Below are positions 1-8,557 of a stretch of 64,000 nucleotides of DNA, piece by piece. Both the position numbers and the translations under genes were made by a program. Source of the stretch: Lipingzhangella_A rawalii. GTDB lineage: Bacteria > Actinomycetota > Actinomycetes > Streptosporangiales > Streptosporangiaceae. Numbering within the stretch: position 1 is the first letter of the stretch; each line of letters begins with the position of its first letter. Below the pieces are notes generated by a model. It was not told the origin of the DNA. It worked only from the letters and a program-made list of their open reading frames with translations, and did no database searches. Location: NCBI RefSeq assembly GCF_031628175.1, contig NZ_JAVLVT010000002.1:1-64000 (forward strand), read 5' to 3'.

Positions 1-74
1 CGACGGCCGACACGGCGCGGGCCCCAGGTGTGCAGCACACCGAACCGCCCGGCAGACACTCCCCAGGACTCGAC

Positions 75-812
75 CTAGGAGGGTTCACCTTCCGTCTCGG
101 ACGGTTTCCGAGCCCGGAGGAGGACGATACTCCCCCGATCGTTGCGGCGGATCGCGTCACTCGCGGCAACCAGGGGAATCGCGGGCGCTGCCGCGTTGAA
201 GCCAAGACGCCCACCCCAGGCGGACACGGCCAGGTACCCGAGCTCGGCGCCGGGACCGCGGAACTGGTAACGGTGTTCGCCAACGACGACACCCCGGCTG
301 GTCAGAAGCTCACGCAGCTGTGTGTGCGTGTAGGTGCGACGCACGTCGTAACGACGGCGATGCGTCTGGGCGAGGTTGGGCCAGCGGTGCCGCCGGGTCA
401 GAGCGTCCGCGGAGAGAAGCAGCTGTCCTCCGGGGCGCAGCACCCGCACCATCTCGGTGAGGGCCGCGGGGCCATCCGGAAAGTGCTCCAGGGCGCATAC
501 GGACAGCACCGCGTCCACGCTGGCATCGGACAGGGGAAGTCGCAACGCGTCTCCCGCGACCAGAGCCGGGGACGAGCGCAGCCGGCGCCCCCGGCGCAGC
601 TTGTGCAGGGCCAGGTCCACGGAAACCGTGCGGGCGCCACGCCGTCGGGCCTGCCCGGCCCAGTACCCATCTCCCCCAGCCACGTCGAGGACAACCTGCC
701 CCCGTAGGTCGTTGCCCAGCCACCGCAGGAGCGTGCGGGCTTCACGGAACCGACAGACGTGGAGTTGGTGTCCGGAGAAGGCCACAAGATCGTCGAGACT
801 CACCCGGACCAC
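75..812 (-). CDS. Class I SAM-dependent methyltransferase
   Basis: A 245-residue class I methyltransferase of the type 11 group. The SAM-binding glycine loop VLDVAGGDG is at residues 41-49, an acidic residue follows at D66, a GDALRLPL segment is at 88-95 and the late motif VLRPGG is at 124-129. There is no signal peptide or membrane segment, so it should be cytoplasmic. The substrate cannot be read from sequence; next to glycosyltransferase genes, methylation of a sugar or lipid-linked glycan is the simplest guess. The GTG at 812 is used; GTG at 803 is an equally possible start. It is divergent from the flippase-like gene. Confidence 0.85.
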   Translation of the reverse strand: MVRVSLDDLVAFSGHQLHVCRFREARTLLRWLGNDLRGQVVLDVAGGDGYWAGQARRRGARTVSVDLALHKLRRGRRLRSSPALVAGDALRLPLSDASVDAVLSVCALEHFPDGPAALTEMVRVLRPGGQLLLSADALTRRHRWPNLAQTHRRRYDVRRTYTHTQLRELLTSRGVVVGEHRYQFRGPGAELGYLAVSAWGGRLGFNAAAPAIPLVAASDAIRRNDRGSIVLLRARKPSETEGEPS

Positions 813-934
813 CCTATGACCTCGTGGCGTCGGCCCCTGGACGTGGGGCCGCGGGCCCCACGCGAATCGTCCGGTGGTCGCCCGCCCCTGTCGCGGTGCG
901 GGCGGGTGGGCCGGGTCGTGGCTACCCTGGCCGG

Positions 935-1864
935 GTGCTCAGCAGTCCGCGCGCCCGCATCTGGATCCGCTCCAGCGTGGTCGTGCTGGTCCTGCTCTGC
1001 GCCGGATACGCGCTGTACGCCCGGTGGGACGAGGCGAGTGCGGCGCTCGCCTCGCTTTCGGTGTGGGTGCTGATGGCTTCGCTGGCGGCTGCGCTCGTCG
1101 GGCTGCTGGCGCAGATGTTGGCCTGGCGTGCGCTCCTCGCCGATGTGGGGGCGGTGCTGTCCGTGCCGGTGGCGGGCCGGGTCATGTTCCTCGGGCAGCT
1201 CGGGAAGTATCTCCCCGGGTCGGTATGGGCGTTTCTGGCTCAGGTGGAACTGGCCCGGGAGCAGCAGGTACCACGTGCACGGGCAGCGACGGCGACCGTG
1301 CTGGCCGTGGTGGTGACCCTGGCCGTGAACCTGGCCGTGGCGACGGCCACGCTCCCGCTGGTCTCCCCGGAGGCCGCGCGGCGCTGGTGGTGGGTGCTCG
1401 CCTTGGCCCCGGGACTGGTGCTGGCCCTCCATCCCCGCCTGGTGACCGCCCTGGTTCGTGGGGGACAGCGGCTTACGCGGTCCGGGGGGCAGATACCGGC
1501 TGGTGAACTCACCCGGGTGAGTTGGCGTGGCCTGACGGCTGCGGCGGGCTGGTCGGTGCTGGCGTGGCCACCGCTGGCGCTACACGTGTGGACGCTGATG
1601 GCGGCGGTGGGTGATGTGGGTGTCACCGCGCTGCCGCTGGCCGCCGGGGCTTTTGCCCTCGCCTGGACCCTGGGACTGGTGGTGGTGCTGGCGCCGGCCG
1701 GAGTCGGGGTCCGGGAGTTGGTGCTGGTGGTGTCCCTGGCTCCCGTGCTGGATGCGGGGGCGGCCCTGGTGGTGGCGGCGTTGTCCCGCCTCGTGCTGAC
1801 GCTGACCGACCTGCTGTGGGCGGCTGCCGCGACCCTGGTGCGGCCGGGTGGGCGGATCAGATGA
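935..1864 (+). CDS. Flippase-like integral membrane protein (lysylphosphatidylglycerol synthase TM-domain family)
   Basis: About 309 residues with roughly eight hydrophobic segments. The mid-protein text LGQLGKYLPGSVWAF and the late VVLAPAGVGVREL are characteristic of the UPF0104/lysylphosphatidylglycerol synthase transmembrane family, whose members are often found with glycosyltransferases and are suspected lipid or glycolipid flippases. The frame is open from 824, but the first 37 residues are arginine- and proline-rich and unlike a membrane protein N-terminus, so GTG 935 (VLSSPRARIWIRSS) is preferred. Its end overlaps the convergent glycosyltransferase gene by 8 bp. A role in moving lipid-linked sugars is inference. 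Confidence 0.82.
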   Translation: MLSSPRARIWIRSSVVVLVLLCAGYALYARWDEASAALASLSVWVLMASLAAALVGLLAQMLAWRALLADVGAVLSVPVAGRVMFLGQLGKYLPGSVWAFLAQVELAREQQVPRARAATATVLAVVVTLAVNLAVATATLPLVSPEAARRWWWVLALAPGLVLALHPRLVTALVRGGQRLTRSGGQIPAGELTRVSWRGLTAAAGWSVLAWPPLALHVWTLMAAVGDVGVTALPLAAGAFALAWTLGLVVVLAPAGVGVRELVLVVSLAPVLDAGAALVVAALSRLVLTLTDLLWAAAATLVRPGGRIR

Positions 1865-2945
1865 GCGCGGACAGGTAGCGCTGCCAGTAGACCTCCGGAT
1901 CCACGCGGCGTACGGCGGCTGCCAGCCGCTGGGGTTCCCCTGGTTCGTAGAAACGGTTGAGGGTTCGGGCCAGGTCGGTGACGTTGTTCGGTTCGCAGAT
2001 CAGACCGTCGACCCCATCGCGCACGTGCCGGGGGAGTGTGCCGGTCCGGGTGGCGATGACGGGGCGGTTGTGTTCGAAGGCCCACCACACGTTCTGGGTG
2101 GCGGTGGCGCTGCGGTAGGGCAGTACCAGGGCGTCGGCCTGGTCGAAGAGGTGGGGGACCTCGGCCGCCGGGACGTAGCCCGCACGAAATTCGACCCGAT
2201 CCCCCAGGTCGAGCCCTTCGGCGAGGCGACGCAGGTATGTGGATCCGCCCCAGAACTCGCCGGCGACGGTGAGACACACGTCCGCGGGGCCGGCGGCGAG
2301 GGCCTGGACCAGGAGGTCCACGCCCTTGTAGGGACGGACCATCCCCAAAAACAGGAGCCGGCGTAGCACGGTACGTGGGGCGGGGGCACGGTGCGTGTCG
2401 GGCAGGTGCGGGGGCAGGTCCGCATGGTGTACGGATTCAGCTCGTCCCCCCAACAGCTGCCGGGCGTGGGACTGTTCGTCCGGGGAGTGCGTGAGGACCG
2501 TGTCGACCCGTCGCAGTAGCGCCCGCACCAGCGGCACATCGAACATGCGTCGTTCGTGCGGCAGTACGTTGTGGCACACGGCGACCGTGGTGGGGGGTCT
2601 GTGGGCGGTGCGTAGGCCGTGCAGCAGCCCGAGGTAGGGGGGGACCTGGACCGGTGACACCAGGGTGAGGATCACGAGGTCGGCCTCGTCCGCGATGCGA
2701 CGTCCGGTCCGCCACCAGCCGTCCGGACGGTTCCACGCGAGCTCGCACCGGGTTCTGGGGTAGGGCGGGGCCTCCGGGGCGGCCACGGTCTGTTGTCCCG
2801 GGTACAGCGAACGTGGGTACTGGGCGCGCCAGGACTCCAGGACCGTGTCGTGTCCGGCTGCCGCGAGGCGGTGGGCGAGTTCGGTGGTGTGTCGGGCGCC
2901 CCCACCCTTGTACGGGTGGGTGGGTCCGATCAGGGCGATGCGCAC
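1857..2945 (-). CDS. Glycosyltransferase family 4 (GT-B fold)
   Basis: About 362 residues. It begins VRIALIGPTHPYKGGGARHT, the typical GT4 N-terminal strand and glycine loop. The C-terminal half has LLFLGMVRPYKGVDLL and then QADALVLPYRSATATQ with the nucleotide-sugar-binding region behind it. GTG 2945 is preferred to the upstream in-frame start at 3035 because the extra 30 residues are basic and non-conserved in character, and GGAGAG lies about 6 nt before it. The donor and acceptor sugars are unknown. It follows the GT2 gene on the same strand, and the two probably work on one glycan. Confidence 0.88.
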   Translation of the reverse strand: MRIALIGPTHPYKGGGARHTTELAHRLAAAGHDTVLESWRAQYPRSLYPGQQTVAAPEAPPYPRTRCELAWNRPDGWWRTGRRIADEADLVILTLVSPVQVPPYLGLLHGLRTAHRPPTTVAVCHNVLPHERRMFDVPLVRALLRRVDTVLTHSPDEQSHARQLLGGRAESVHHADLPPHLPDTHRAPAPRTVLRRLLFLGMVRPYKGVDLLVQALAAGPADVCLTVAGEFWGGSTYLRRLAEGLDLGDRVEFRAGYVPAAEVPHLFDQADALVLPYRSATATQNVWWAFEHNRPVIATRTGTLPRHVRDGVDGLICEPNNVTDLARTLNRFYEPGEPQRLAAAVRRVDPEVYWQRYLSALI

Positions 2946-2983
2946 GGCGGCTCTCCAGGCTCGGGTCCGGATCCGTGGCCGGG

Positions 2984-3901
2984 TCAGGCTCCGTTGCGGG
3001 AACGCACGATGAGGTCGGCCAACAGGGCCATGCACCCGATGACCAGGCCACTGACCACGAGCATGATGGTGTTGTTGCGGATGTAGACCGGGTCGGTGAT
3101 CACATCGTAGAGGCCCTTGCCCACACCCAGGGCGAGCAGGCTCAGGGCTGGCGGCATCAGGACCTTGAGCGGGTTGAAGTACATCACCATCCGCAGCACC
3201 TGCAAGATGTAGCGGTAGGCATCGGCGACGAAATGGAACTTGGACCGTCCGGACCGCTTGGCATAGGCGATCGGCACGTACTGGATGGGGTGCTGGTTCG
3301 CGAGGAAGGCCAGGGTGATGGTGGTGACACAGGAGAATCCCGGCGGCAGCAGCCGCAGGTAGGGCAGCGCCGTGGTGCGGCGGAAGGCCCGCAGCCCGGA
3401 GTTCAGGTCCGGGATCGCGCTGTTGGTGAGATGCTCCGCGAGCTTACGGATCAACCATTTCGCGGGAACGCGCAGTAGCCGATGGGTTCCGGACTCCTGG
3501 CACCGCGCCCCGACCACCTGTTCGAGATCGGGATCCTGGTCGAGGATCTCCACGAGTTCCGGGATGCGCTCGTTGGGGTAGGTCAGGTCGGCATCGGTCC
3601 ACACGACCACCTCGCCCCGGGCCCGCTGGGTGCCGATGCGACGCACCGTCCCCGCTCCCCCGTTGTGGCGAAACGGAACCACGGTGAGTTGCCGGTGGTG
3701 GGTCGCGGCCTCCCGCAGGCGGGCGAGGGTGTCGTCACTGGAGGCGTCGTCGATCGCCAACAGCTCGTAGCTGTAGCCGCTGGCGTCCATGGCGGCGCAG
3801 ATGCGTTCCACCTCGGCCAGGACGTGCTGTTCCTCGTTGTAGCAGGGCAGGACGATGCTGACGTGTGGGGGCTCGGTGGCGGTCGACTCGGCGGGCTCCA
3901 C
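2984..3901 (-). CDS. Glycosyltransferase family 2, dolichyl-phosphate-mannose-synthase-like, with C-terminal membrane anchor
   Basis: A 305-residue GT-A enzyme. Residues 14-25 read VSIVLPCYNEEQ, followed by LLAIDDASSDDT and a DxD motif in VWTDADLTYP. The last 60 or so residues contain two hydrophobic helices, as in membrane-tethered polyprenyl-phosphate glycosyltransferases. It probably loads a sugar onto undecaprenyl/decaprenyl phosphate at the inner membrane face. It starts with GTG at 3901, only 2 nt after the stop of the upstream GT-C gene, so the two are co-transcribed. That fits the lipid-sugar made here being used by the GT-C enzyme; this link is inferred. Confidence 0.88.
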   Translation of the reverse strand: MEPAESTATEPPHVSIVLPCYNEEQHVLAEVERICAAMDASGYSYELLAIDDASSDDTLARLREAATHHRQLTVVPFRHNGGAGTVRRIGTQRARGEVVVWTDADLTYPNERIPELVEILDQDPDLEQVVGARCQESGTHRLLRVPAKWLIRKLAEHLTNSAIPDLNSGLRAFRRTTALPYLRLLPPGFSCVTTITLAFLANQHPIQYVPIAYAKRSGRSKFHFVADAYRYILQVLRMVMYFNPLKVLMPPALSLLALGVGKGLYDVITDPVYIRNNTIMLVVSGLVIGCMALLADLIVRSRNGA

Positions 3902-3903
3902 GG

Positions 3904-5946
3904 CTAGTCAGCGTAACCCTGGGTGAGCGGCAGGAGAAACACGCGGGTGCTGACGTCCCACGAGCCGGCGGGAGGTCGCATCAGGGTGCTGGGGTCCTGC
4001 TCTGCGTTCAGCCGGAAGGCCCGGGTGGGATAGTCGCCGGCCGTGTCGTAACGGGCGATGGTTCGGGAGCTGCTCGCGGCGAGTACGGGAACCCGGTCGC
4101 GGGAACGCACCTCAGCGGCCAGGCGATGTATCGTACCGGCCTCGGTCGTGGTGACCCGGGCTGCGGGGACCCCACACATGCCGCGGAAAAGTTGGAGGTA
4201 GGAGTTCCCGGTCTCGTCGTCGACCGTGAGGACACTGGCACGTTCGGGAAGCTGGGCACAGAGCCGCTCGGCCTGCTCCACCGAGCCCACGTCCGACCGG
4301 TAGGTCATGATTCCGTGGGCGGTCACCGCGGTGGGGAGCACAAGCACCACGACTCCCAGTGTCACAGCCAGGGGGAGCAACGGGCGTGGCACACGCTCGG
4401 GCTGCTCGCGCAGGGCCCGCACGCCCCGGGCCAATGCCCACACGGCCAGGAGGACAAAGGCGGGCAGCACCAGAACCAGCAGCCGGCGGCTGGCCCAGGG
4501 ATGGTCCGGGGTGATTGCTGGCCTGGCGAGTGTGAGCGCTACCGACCATCCCAGGACCAGCAGGGGCAGCGCCCAGTCCGGAGCCTCGCCGCGCAGGATC
4601 CGGCGCAGGAGGAGCGCGGCGCCGAGGGTGGCGAACAGCACCGTGGCCAACCCCAGGTACCAGCCCACCCAGTACAGACTCATCTCGGTGTAGGTGCGGG
4701 CACCGTCGACCGCGAGCCCTTCGAGCTCCTGCACGTAGGCGACGTAGGCGTCCGTGGTTTCGTGGCCGTGCCCACGTCCCTGCCACACCAGGGGCCGCAA
4801 CGCCAGCCCAAGCACAACCAGGACGGGCACGGCCGCGGCGGCGGTCGCGACCCAGGTGGGGCGTATCGACCCGGGGAGCCCACGCCGCCACCGGGCGGCG
4901 GTTATCGCGACCGTGCCGGCCAGGACACCCGCGGCCACCCACAGCATGGGCACCACCGAATCGGCCAGGTACTCGACGTAGGGCCGGGACAGCACGTAGC
5001 TGGCCAGTCCCCCGTAGCCGAGTCCCACGAGGAGCCCGCCCGACATCGCCAGCGCCGGGGCTCGACGGACCAGCAGCAACAGGCCCAGGAACAGCACCAC
5101 CGGTAGGAGATCCCGCAAGGCGTCAATACGGACCACGGTGCCGAGTCCGAAGGCCAAGCCGGACGCACTCCCCAGAACCAGGGCACAGACGCGGGTTGGG
5201 GGGGTGCGGCGGGAACTCACGCCCGAATCGGTGCGCAGGGCGTCGACCGCGAGTACGAGTGCCCCCAGCATGAGCAGCTGCGCGACCGGTTCGGAGTAGG
5301 TGGCCCGACTCGCCCACTGGTGGGGAAGACTCAACGCGAGGAGCAGGGCGGCCAGCGGTGCCCAGCGCGGGCCGACGAGCCGGGCGGTGAGCCCCGCCAT
5401 CACCAGCACGCCCAGGGCGCCCAGTACGGGGGTGGTGAGCAGCATTCCCGGAATGCCCCCGAGCCAGTGGCCCACGGTGAGGGTCAACGGGGTCCCCGCC
5501 AGAAACTGGGGCCAGATCACCTCCCCGACCTGGTAGAACGCGAGGCTCTGGTAGCTCAGGGCCGGATCGTCGCCGGCGATGAGCTCCCGTTGTTGGGGGA
5601 TGGGTAGCGAGCCGTGCTCGGCGATCCAGTGCGTGAACTGGGCGTAGGAGGCGGCGTCTCGACGAACCACGATCTCTTCACCGTGATAGGCCATCTGCAC
5701 GGCCGCGAAGGCGACGGTAACCGCACCCACACCCAGGACCGCCCACCACGGGGTGTGCTCGGGCAGATCCGGGACGAACCGCGGCACCAGCGTGGCGACC
5801 ACCACGACCACGGGAGCGCCCACCGCGACCCCTACAACCGGCGTGAGCTGGCCAAACAGCAGCAGTGGGAACGAGACCAGAAGCCACGCCCCCACCACGA
5901 GGACGGGCAGGGCGGTGCCACGGGCGAGCAGGCGGCCGGCGGACAT
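3904..5946 (-). CDS. Large polytopic membrane protein, GT-C/PMT-like glycosyltransferase
   Basis: A 680-residue protein with about 12 hydrophobic segments through residue 520 or so and a soluble extracytoplasmic C-terminal domain. The first external loop carries acidic and charged residues after a YHGEEIVVRRDAASYAQ stretch, as in GT-C enzymes that use polyprenyl-phosphate sugars (the loop-1 acidic motif). The C-terminal part has a small alpha/beta-like section (SVLTVDDETGNSYLQLF). Family assignment rests on topology and loop features, so it is weaker than for the GT2 and GT4 genes. It is first in an operon with the GT2 and GT4 genes and divergent from the TIGR03089 gene. Confidence 0.75.
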   Translation of the reverse strand: MSAGRLLARGTALPVLVVGAWLLVSFPLLLFGQLTPVVGVAVGAPVVVVVATLVPRFVPDLPEHTPWWAVLGVGAVTVAFAAVQMAYHGEEIVVRRDAASYAQFTHWIAEHGSLPIPQQRELIAGDDPALSYQSLAFYQVGEVIWPQFLAGTPLTLTVGHWLGGIPGMLLTTPVLGALGVLVMAGLTARLVGPRWAPLAALLLALSLPHQWASRATYSEPVAQLLMLGALVLAVDALRTDSGVSSRRTPPTRVCALVLGSASGLAFGLGTVVRIDALRDLLPVVLFLGLLLLVRRAPALAMSGGLLVGLGYGGLASYVLSRPYVEYLADSVVPMLWVAAGVLAGTVAITAARWRRGLPGSIRPTWVATAAAAVPVLVVLGLALRPLVWQGRGHGHETTDAYVAYVQELEGLAVDGARTYTEMSLYWVGWYLGLATVLFATLGAALLLRRILRGEAPDWALPLLVLGWSVALTLARPAITPDHPWASRRLLVLVLPAFVLLAVWALARGVRALREQPERVPRPLLPLAVTLGVVVLVLPTAVTAHGIMTYRSDVGSVEQAERLCAQLPERASVLTVDDETGNSYLQLFRGMCGVPAARVTTTEAGTIHRLAAEVRSRDRVPVLAASSSRTIARYDTAGDYPTRAFRLNAEQDPSTLMRPPAGSWDVSTRVFLLPLTQGYAD

Positions 5947-6171
5947 GGTGGCAAGGATCGCAGTGGATCACGGCCGGATGGTAACCGGGCCGCTCCGGAC
6001 GGGGACCGCCCCGCGGTCAGCGCTCGCGGGCGCCCCGGTGTGCTCGGGCGGCGTGCCGGCCGGTTCCCGGTGCGCAGTACCATGCCCAGAGTGTCCAGCC
6101 TGTTGGGCATACAGCGGACGCGGACGCGGACACAGTACACGCGGACCACAAGGAGCGAGGAGGTGGTGGGG

Positions 6172-7002
6172 ATGGCCGACGCCGCGACCCCGGCGGAGCT
6201 GTGGCGTTCCGCCCGCACGCGGGATCCCTCCCGCCCGTTTGTCACCGCCTACGACGACAGCGGCGGCCGGGTGGAGTTGTCCTACGCCACCGTGGACAAC
6301 TGGGTCGCCAAGACGGCCAACATGCTTCTGGACGGTCTGGACGCGGCCCCCGGGGAACGGGTCGCCCTGGCACTGCCCGTGCACTGGCAGAGCATCGTCT
6401 GGTATCTGGCGTGCTGGCACACGGGCCTGGTGGCGGTGCCGACGGATACGCACGAGCTCCCGGAGGCGGACATCGTCGTCACCGGCCCGCAACAACTGAC
6501 GCAGGCCCTGGACTCCCCGGCCCGGGAGATCGTCGCGACCTCGCTACATCCGATGGGGGCACCACTGCCGGACTGTCCCCCACCGGCCGTGGACTACGCA
6601 ACCGAGGTGCGTTCCTTCGGCGACCAGTTCACTCGCCCGGCTGGCGGCACGGCCACGGGACCGGCGCTGGACTGGGGCGGCGAGCACACCACCGCCTCCG
6701 GTCTTGTCGCCCTCGGACAGGAGCGGGCCCAGCGGTGGGGGCTGACACCACAGGACCGGGTGGCTATCATCACCTCTCAGTACCAGTCCCAGTACCAGTC
6801 CCAGTACCAGTCCCCCACGGCGCCCGGCACCGGGATCGCGTGGCTGCTGGCCGCGGTCACATCCGCCTCGGCACTGGTGCTAGTGTCCGATTCCAACCCC
6901 GGCGGACTTTTTGGCCGCCTTGACATGGAGCACGTCACGGCGTTCGTCGACGCCACCCCCGGGCAGTCCGTGGCCGTGAGCGATGTCAGAGCGCTGACCT
7001 GA
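6172..7002 (+). CDS. TIGR03089 family protein (truncated AMP-binding-like)
   Basis: About 276 residues, starting ATG 6172 with a GGAGCGAGGAGG ribosome site about 8 nt before it. It resembles only the N-terminal part of acyl-CoA-synthetase-type AMP-binding proteins (TPAELW..., PGERVALALPVHWQSIVWYLACWHTGLVAVP) and lacks the C-terminal lid with its catalytic lysine. This size and architecture match the actinobacterial TIGR03089 family, which has no established function and commonly sits beside LCP or envelope genes, as here. Residues 203-214 are a three-fold QYQS repeat. Confidence 0.85.
   Translation: MADAATPAELWRSARTRDPSRPFVTAYDDSGGRVELSYATVDNWVAKTANMLLDGLDAAPGERVALALPVHWQSIVWYLACWHTGLVAVPTDTHELPEADIVVTGPQQLTQALDSPAREIVATSLHPMGAPLPDCPPPAVDYATEVRSFGDQFTRPAGGTATGPALDWGGEHTTASGLVALGQERAQRWGLTPQDRVAIITSQYQSQYQSQYQSPTAPGTGIAWLLAAVTSASALVLVSDSNPGGLFGRLDMEHVTAFVDATPGQSVAVSDVRALT
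6778..6813 (+). repeat. 12-bp tandem repeat, three perfect copies, in coding sequence
   Basis: The unit CAGTACCAGTCC occurs three times in perfect register at 6778-6789, 6790-6801 and 6802-6813. It encodes QYQS three times in the TIGR03089 protein, directly after IITS and before PTAPGTGIAW. Being a multiple of three it keeps the frame, so copy-number change would alter protein length only. Confidence 0.97.
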
Positions 7003-7027
7003 ACCCGACTCCTCAGCAGTAGGCGCG

Positions 7028-8494
7028 ATGCCCAGAAAACGCTCAGCACGTCCCAGGCTGTCGGCCCAGGCGTGGATCTCGATGGCCACCACCGGCGCGG
7101 TGATCGCGAGTGGCCTGACGGCCTACGGTCTCTACCACGACCTGTACGGCAACATCACGCAGGAAGCGATCGACACCGACTCCTTCGAGGACCGTCCCAG
7201 CCAGATCGAGGGGTCGATGAACGTCCTGATCATCGGGTCGGACGAACGCACCGGGGAGAACTCCGAGTACGGGGACGCGGAAGGGGAACGCCCCGACACA
7301 CTCATCATCGCCCACGTCACCCCGGAGCAGGAAACCGCAACGCTGGTGAACATCCCCCGGGATTCCGTGGTGGAACTCCAGGCATGCGCCGCCAGCGACG
7401 ACCGTCCCGGTATGGACGCGGGGCGGAACATGATCGGGCTGGCACTGACTCTGGGCGGCCCGCCCTGCCTGTGGAACAACGTGGAACAGCTGACCGGGCT
7501 GCACATCGACCACTACATCCATATGGACTTCCACGGGTTCTCGGACATGGTGGACGCGCTGGGCGGGGTGGAAATGTGCATCCCCGAACCGATCTCGGAC
7601 GAGAAGGCCCACCTGGAGTTGGATGCCGGGCAGCAGGTCCTGGACGGGGAGGAGGCGCTGGGTTTCGTCCGCGCCCGCTACGCCCTCGGTGACGGCAGTG
7701 ACACCAGCCGTATCGAACGTCAGCAACAGTTCATGGGGGCGATGGCGGAGCAGGCGTCCAGCAGCGAAGTGATCGCCAACCCGGGCAACCTGTACGACTT
7801 CCTGAGCGCGGTCACCCAGTCCATCACCACCGACGACGAATTCTCCCCCGACACCATGGCCGACCTCGCGATCGGGATGCGCGAGGTCGATATGAGCGAC
7901 ATCGAGTTCGTCACGGTTCCGCACGGCGAGGCCCCGGACAACCCCAACCGCATCATCTGGCGGGAGCCGGATGCCCAGGAGTTGTTCGACTCGGTGCGCC
8001 AGGACAGCCCGCTCACCGATCCGGAGGAGGACGAGGCGGACACCGACGACTCCTCCAACGGCGGAGACGACGGTGGCGACGCCCCCGACGTGGCGCCGGA
8101 GGAGGTCACCGTGGAGGTTCTCAACGGCACCGGCGTGTCCGGTCTTGCGGGCCAGACCGCCGAGGAGCTGCGGGCCCTCGGTTTCACCGTCGCCGACACC
8201 GGTAACCCACAGGGGACCGCCCCGCAGGCCACCACAGTGCTCCACTCCCCTGATCGGGCCCAGCACGCCCGGGCGCTGGCCGACGCGCTCAGCACCGCGA
8301 GCGTGGTCGAGGACGCCACCCTGGGCACGTCCGTACAGCTGGTTCTGGCCGACGACTGGGACGGGGTCACCGGTACGGCCGACACGCACGGGGAGAGCGC
8401 TCAGGAAGAGGACGCAGCGGACGCAGCGGACGGAGCGTCGGGGCACGATGCCGATACCCGCACCGCCGCCGACGATGCGGAGTTCGTCTGCTGA
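7028..8494 (+). CDS. LCP (LytR-CpsA-Psr) family glycopolymer transferase with LytR_C domain
   Basis: A 488-residue membrane-anchored protein. A short basic N-terminus is followed by a transmembrane helix around residues 17-35. The LCP domain runs from about residue 64 (MNVLIIGSDERTG) through LVNIPRDSVVEL and FVRARYALGDGSDTSRIERQQ, preserving the Asp/Arg residues that bind the polyprenyl pyrophosphate. An acidic linker at 330-355 leads to a LytR_C domain (VEVLNGTGVSGLA, about 359-445) and an acidic alanine-rich tail. LCP enzymes attach wall glycopolymers to peptidoglycan outside the membrane. It is the natural final step for the polymer made by the neighbouring glycosyltransferases. Confidence 0.95.
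   Translation: MPRKRSARPRLSAQAWISMATTGAVIASGLTAYGLYHDLYGNITQEAIDTDSFEDRPSQIEGSMNVLIIGSDERTGENSEYGDAEGERPDTLIIAHVTPEQETATLVNIPRDSVVELQACAASDDRPGMDAGRNMIGLALTLGGPPCLWNNVEQLTGLHIDHYIHMDFHGFSDMVDALGGVEMCIPEPISDEKAHLELDAGQQVLDGEEALGFVRARYALGDGSDTSRIERQQQFMGAMAEQASSSEVIANPGNLYDFLSAVTQSITTDDEFSPDTMADLAIGMREVDMSDIEFVTVPHGEAPDNPNRIIWREPDAQELFDSVRQDSPLTDPEEDEADTDDSSNGGDDGGDAPDVAPEEVTVEVLNGTGVSGLAGQTAEELRALGFTVADTGNPQGTAPQATTVLHSPDRAQHARALADALSTASVVEDATLGTSVQLVLADDWDGVTGTADTHGESAQEEDAADAADGASGHDADTRTAADDAEFVC
8411..8437 (+). repeat. 9-bp tandem repeat in the LCP tail
   Basis: Two perfect copies of GACGCAGCG (8411-8419, 8420-8428) and a third with one mismatch (8429-8437) encode the DAADAADGA part of the acidic C-terminal tail of the LCP protein. 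Confidence 0.9.
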
Positions 8495-8516
8495 CCCCGC
8501 GATGAGGAGCCGCTGG

Positions 8517-8549
8517 CCCCGGGCCGCCCCGTCCCGGCACGGCCCGGGG
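8517..8549. terminator. GC-rich hairpin between convergent genes
   Basis: A perfect 10-bp stem (CCCCGGGCCG, 8517-8526, against 8540-8549) with a 13-nt loop lies between the LCP gene and the convergent glycosyltransferase. No strong T-run follows, which is usual for actinobacterial terminators; a bidirectional role is inferred. Confidence 0.6.
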
Positions 8550-8557
8550 GGCGTTGT

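Noticed and set aside
3865..5106. 413-codon open frame antisense to the GT-C membrane protein
   Set aside because: Glycine/histidine/glutamine-rich translation with no domain; a shadow of the membrane gene.
7043..8446. 467-codon open frame antisense to the LCP gene
   Set aside because: The LCP gene on the other strand has complete motifs; the antisense product has none.
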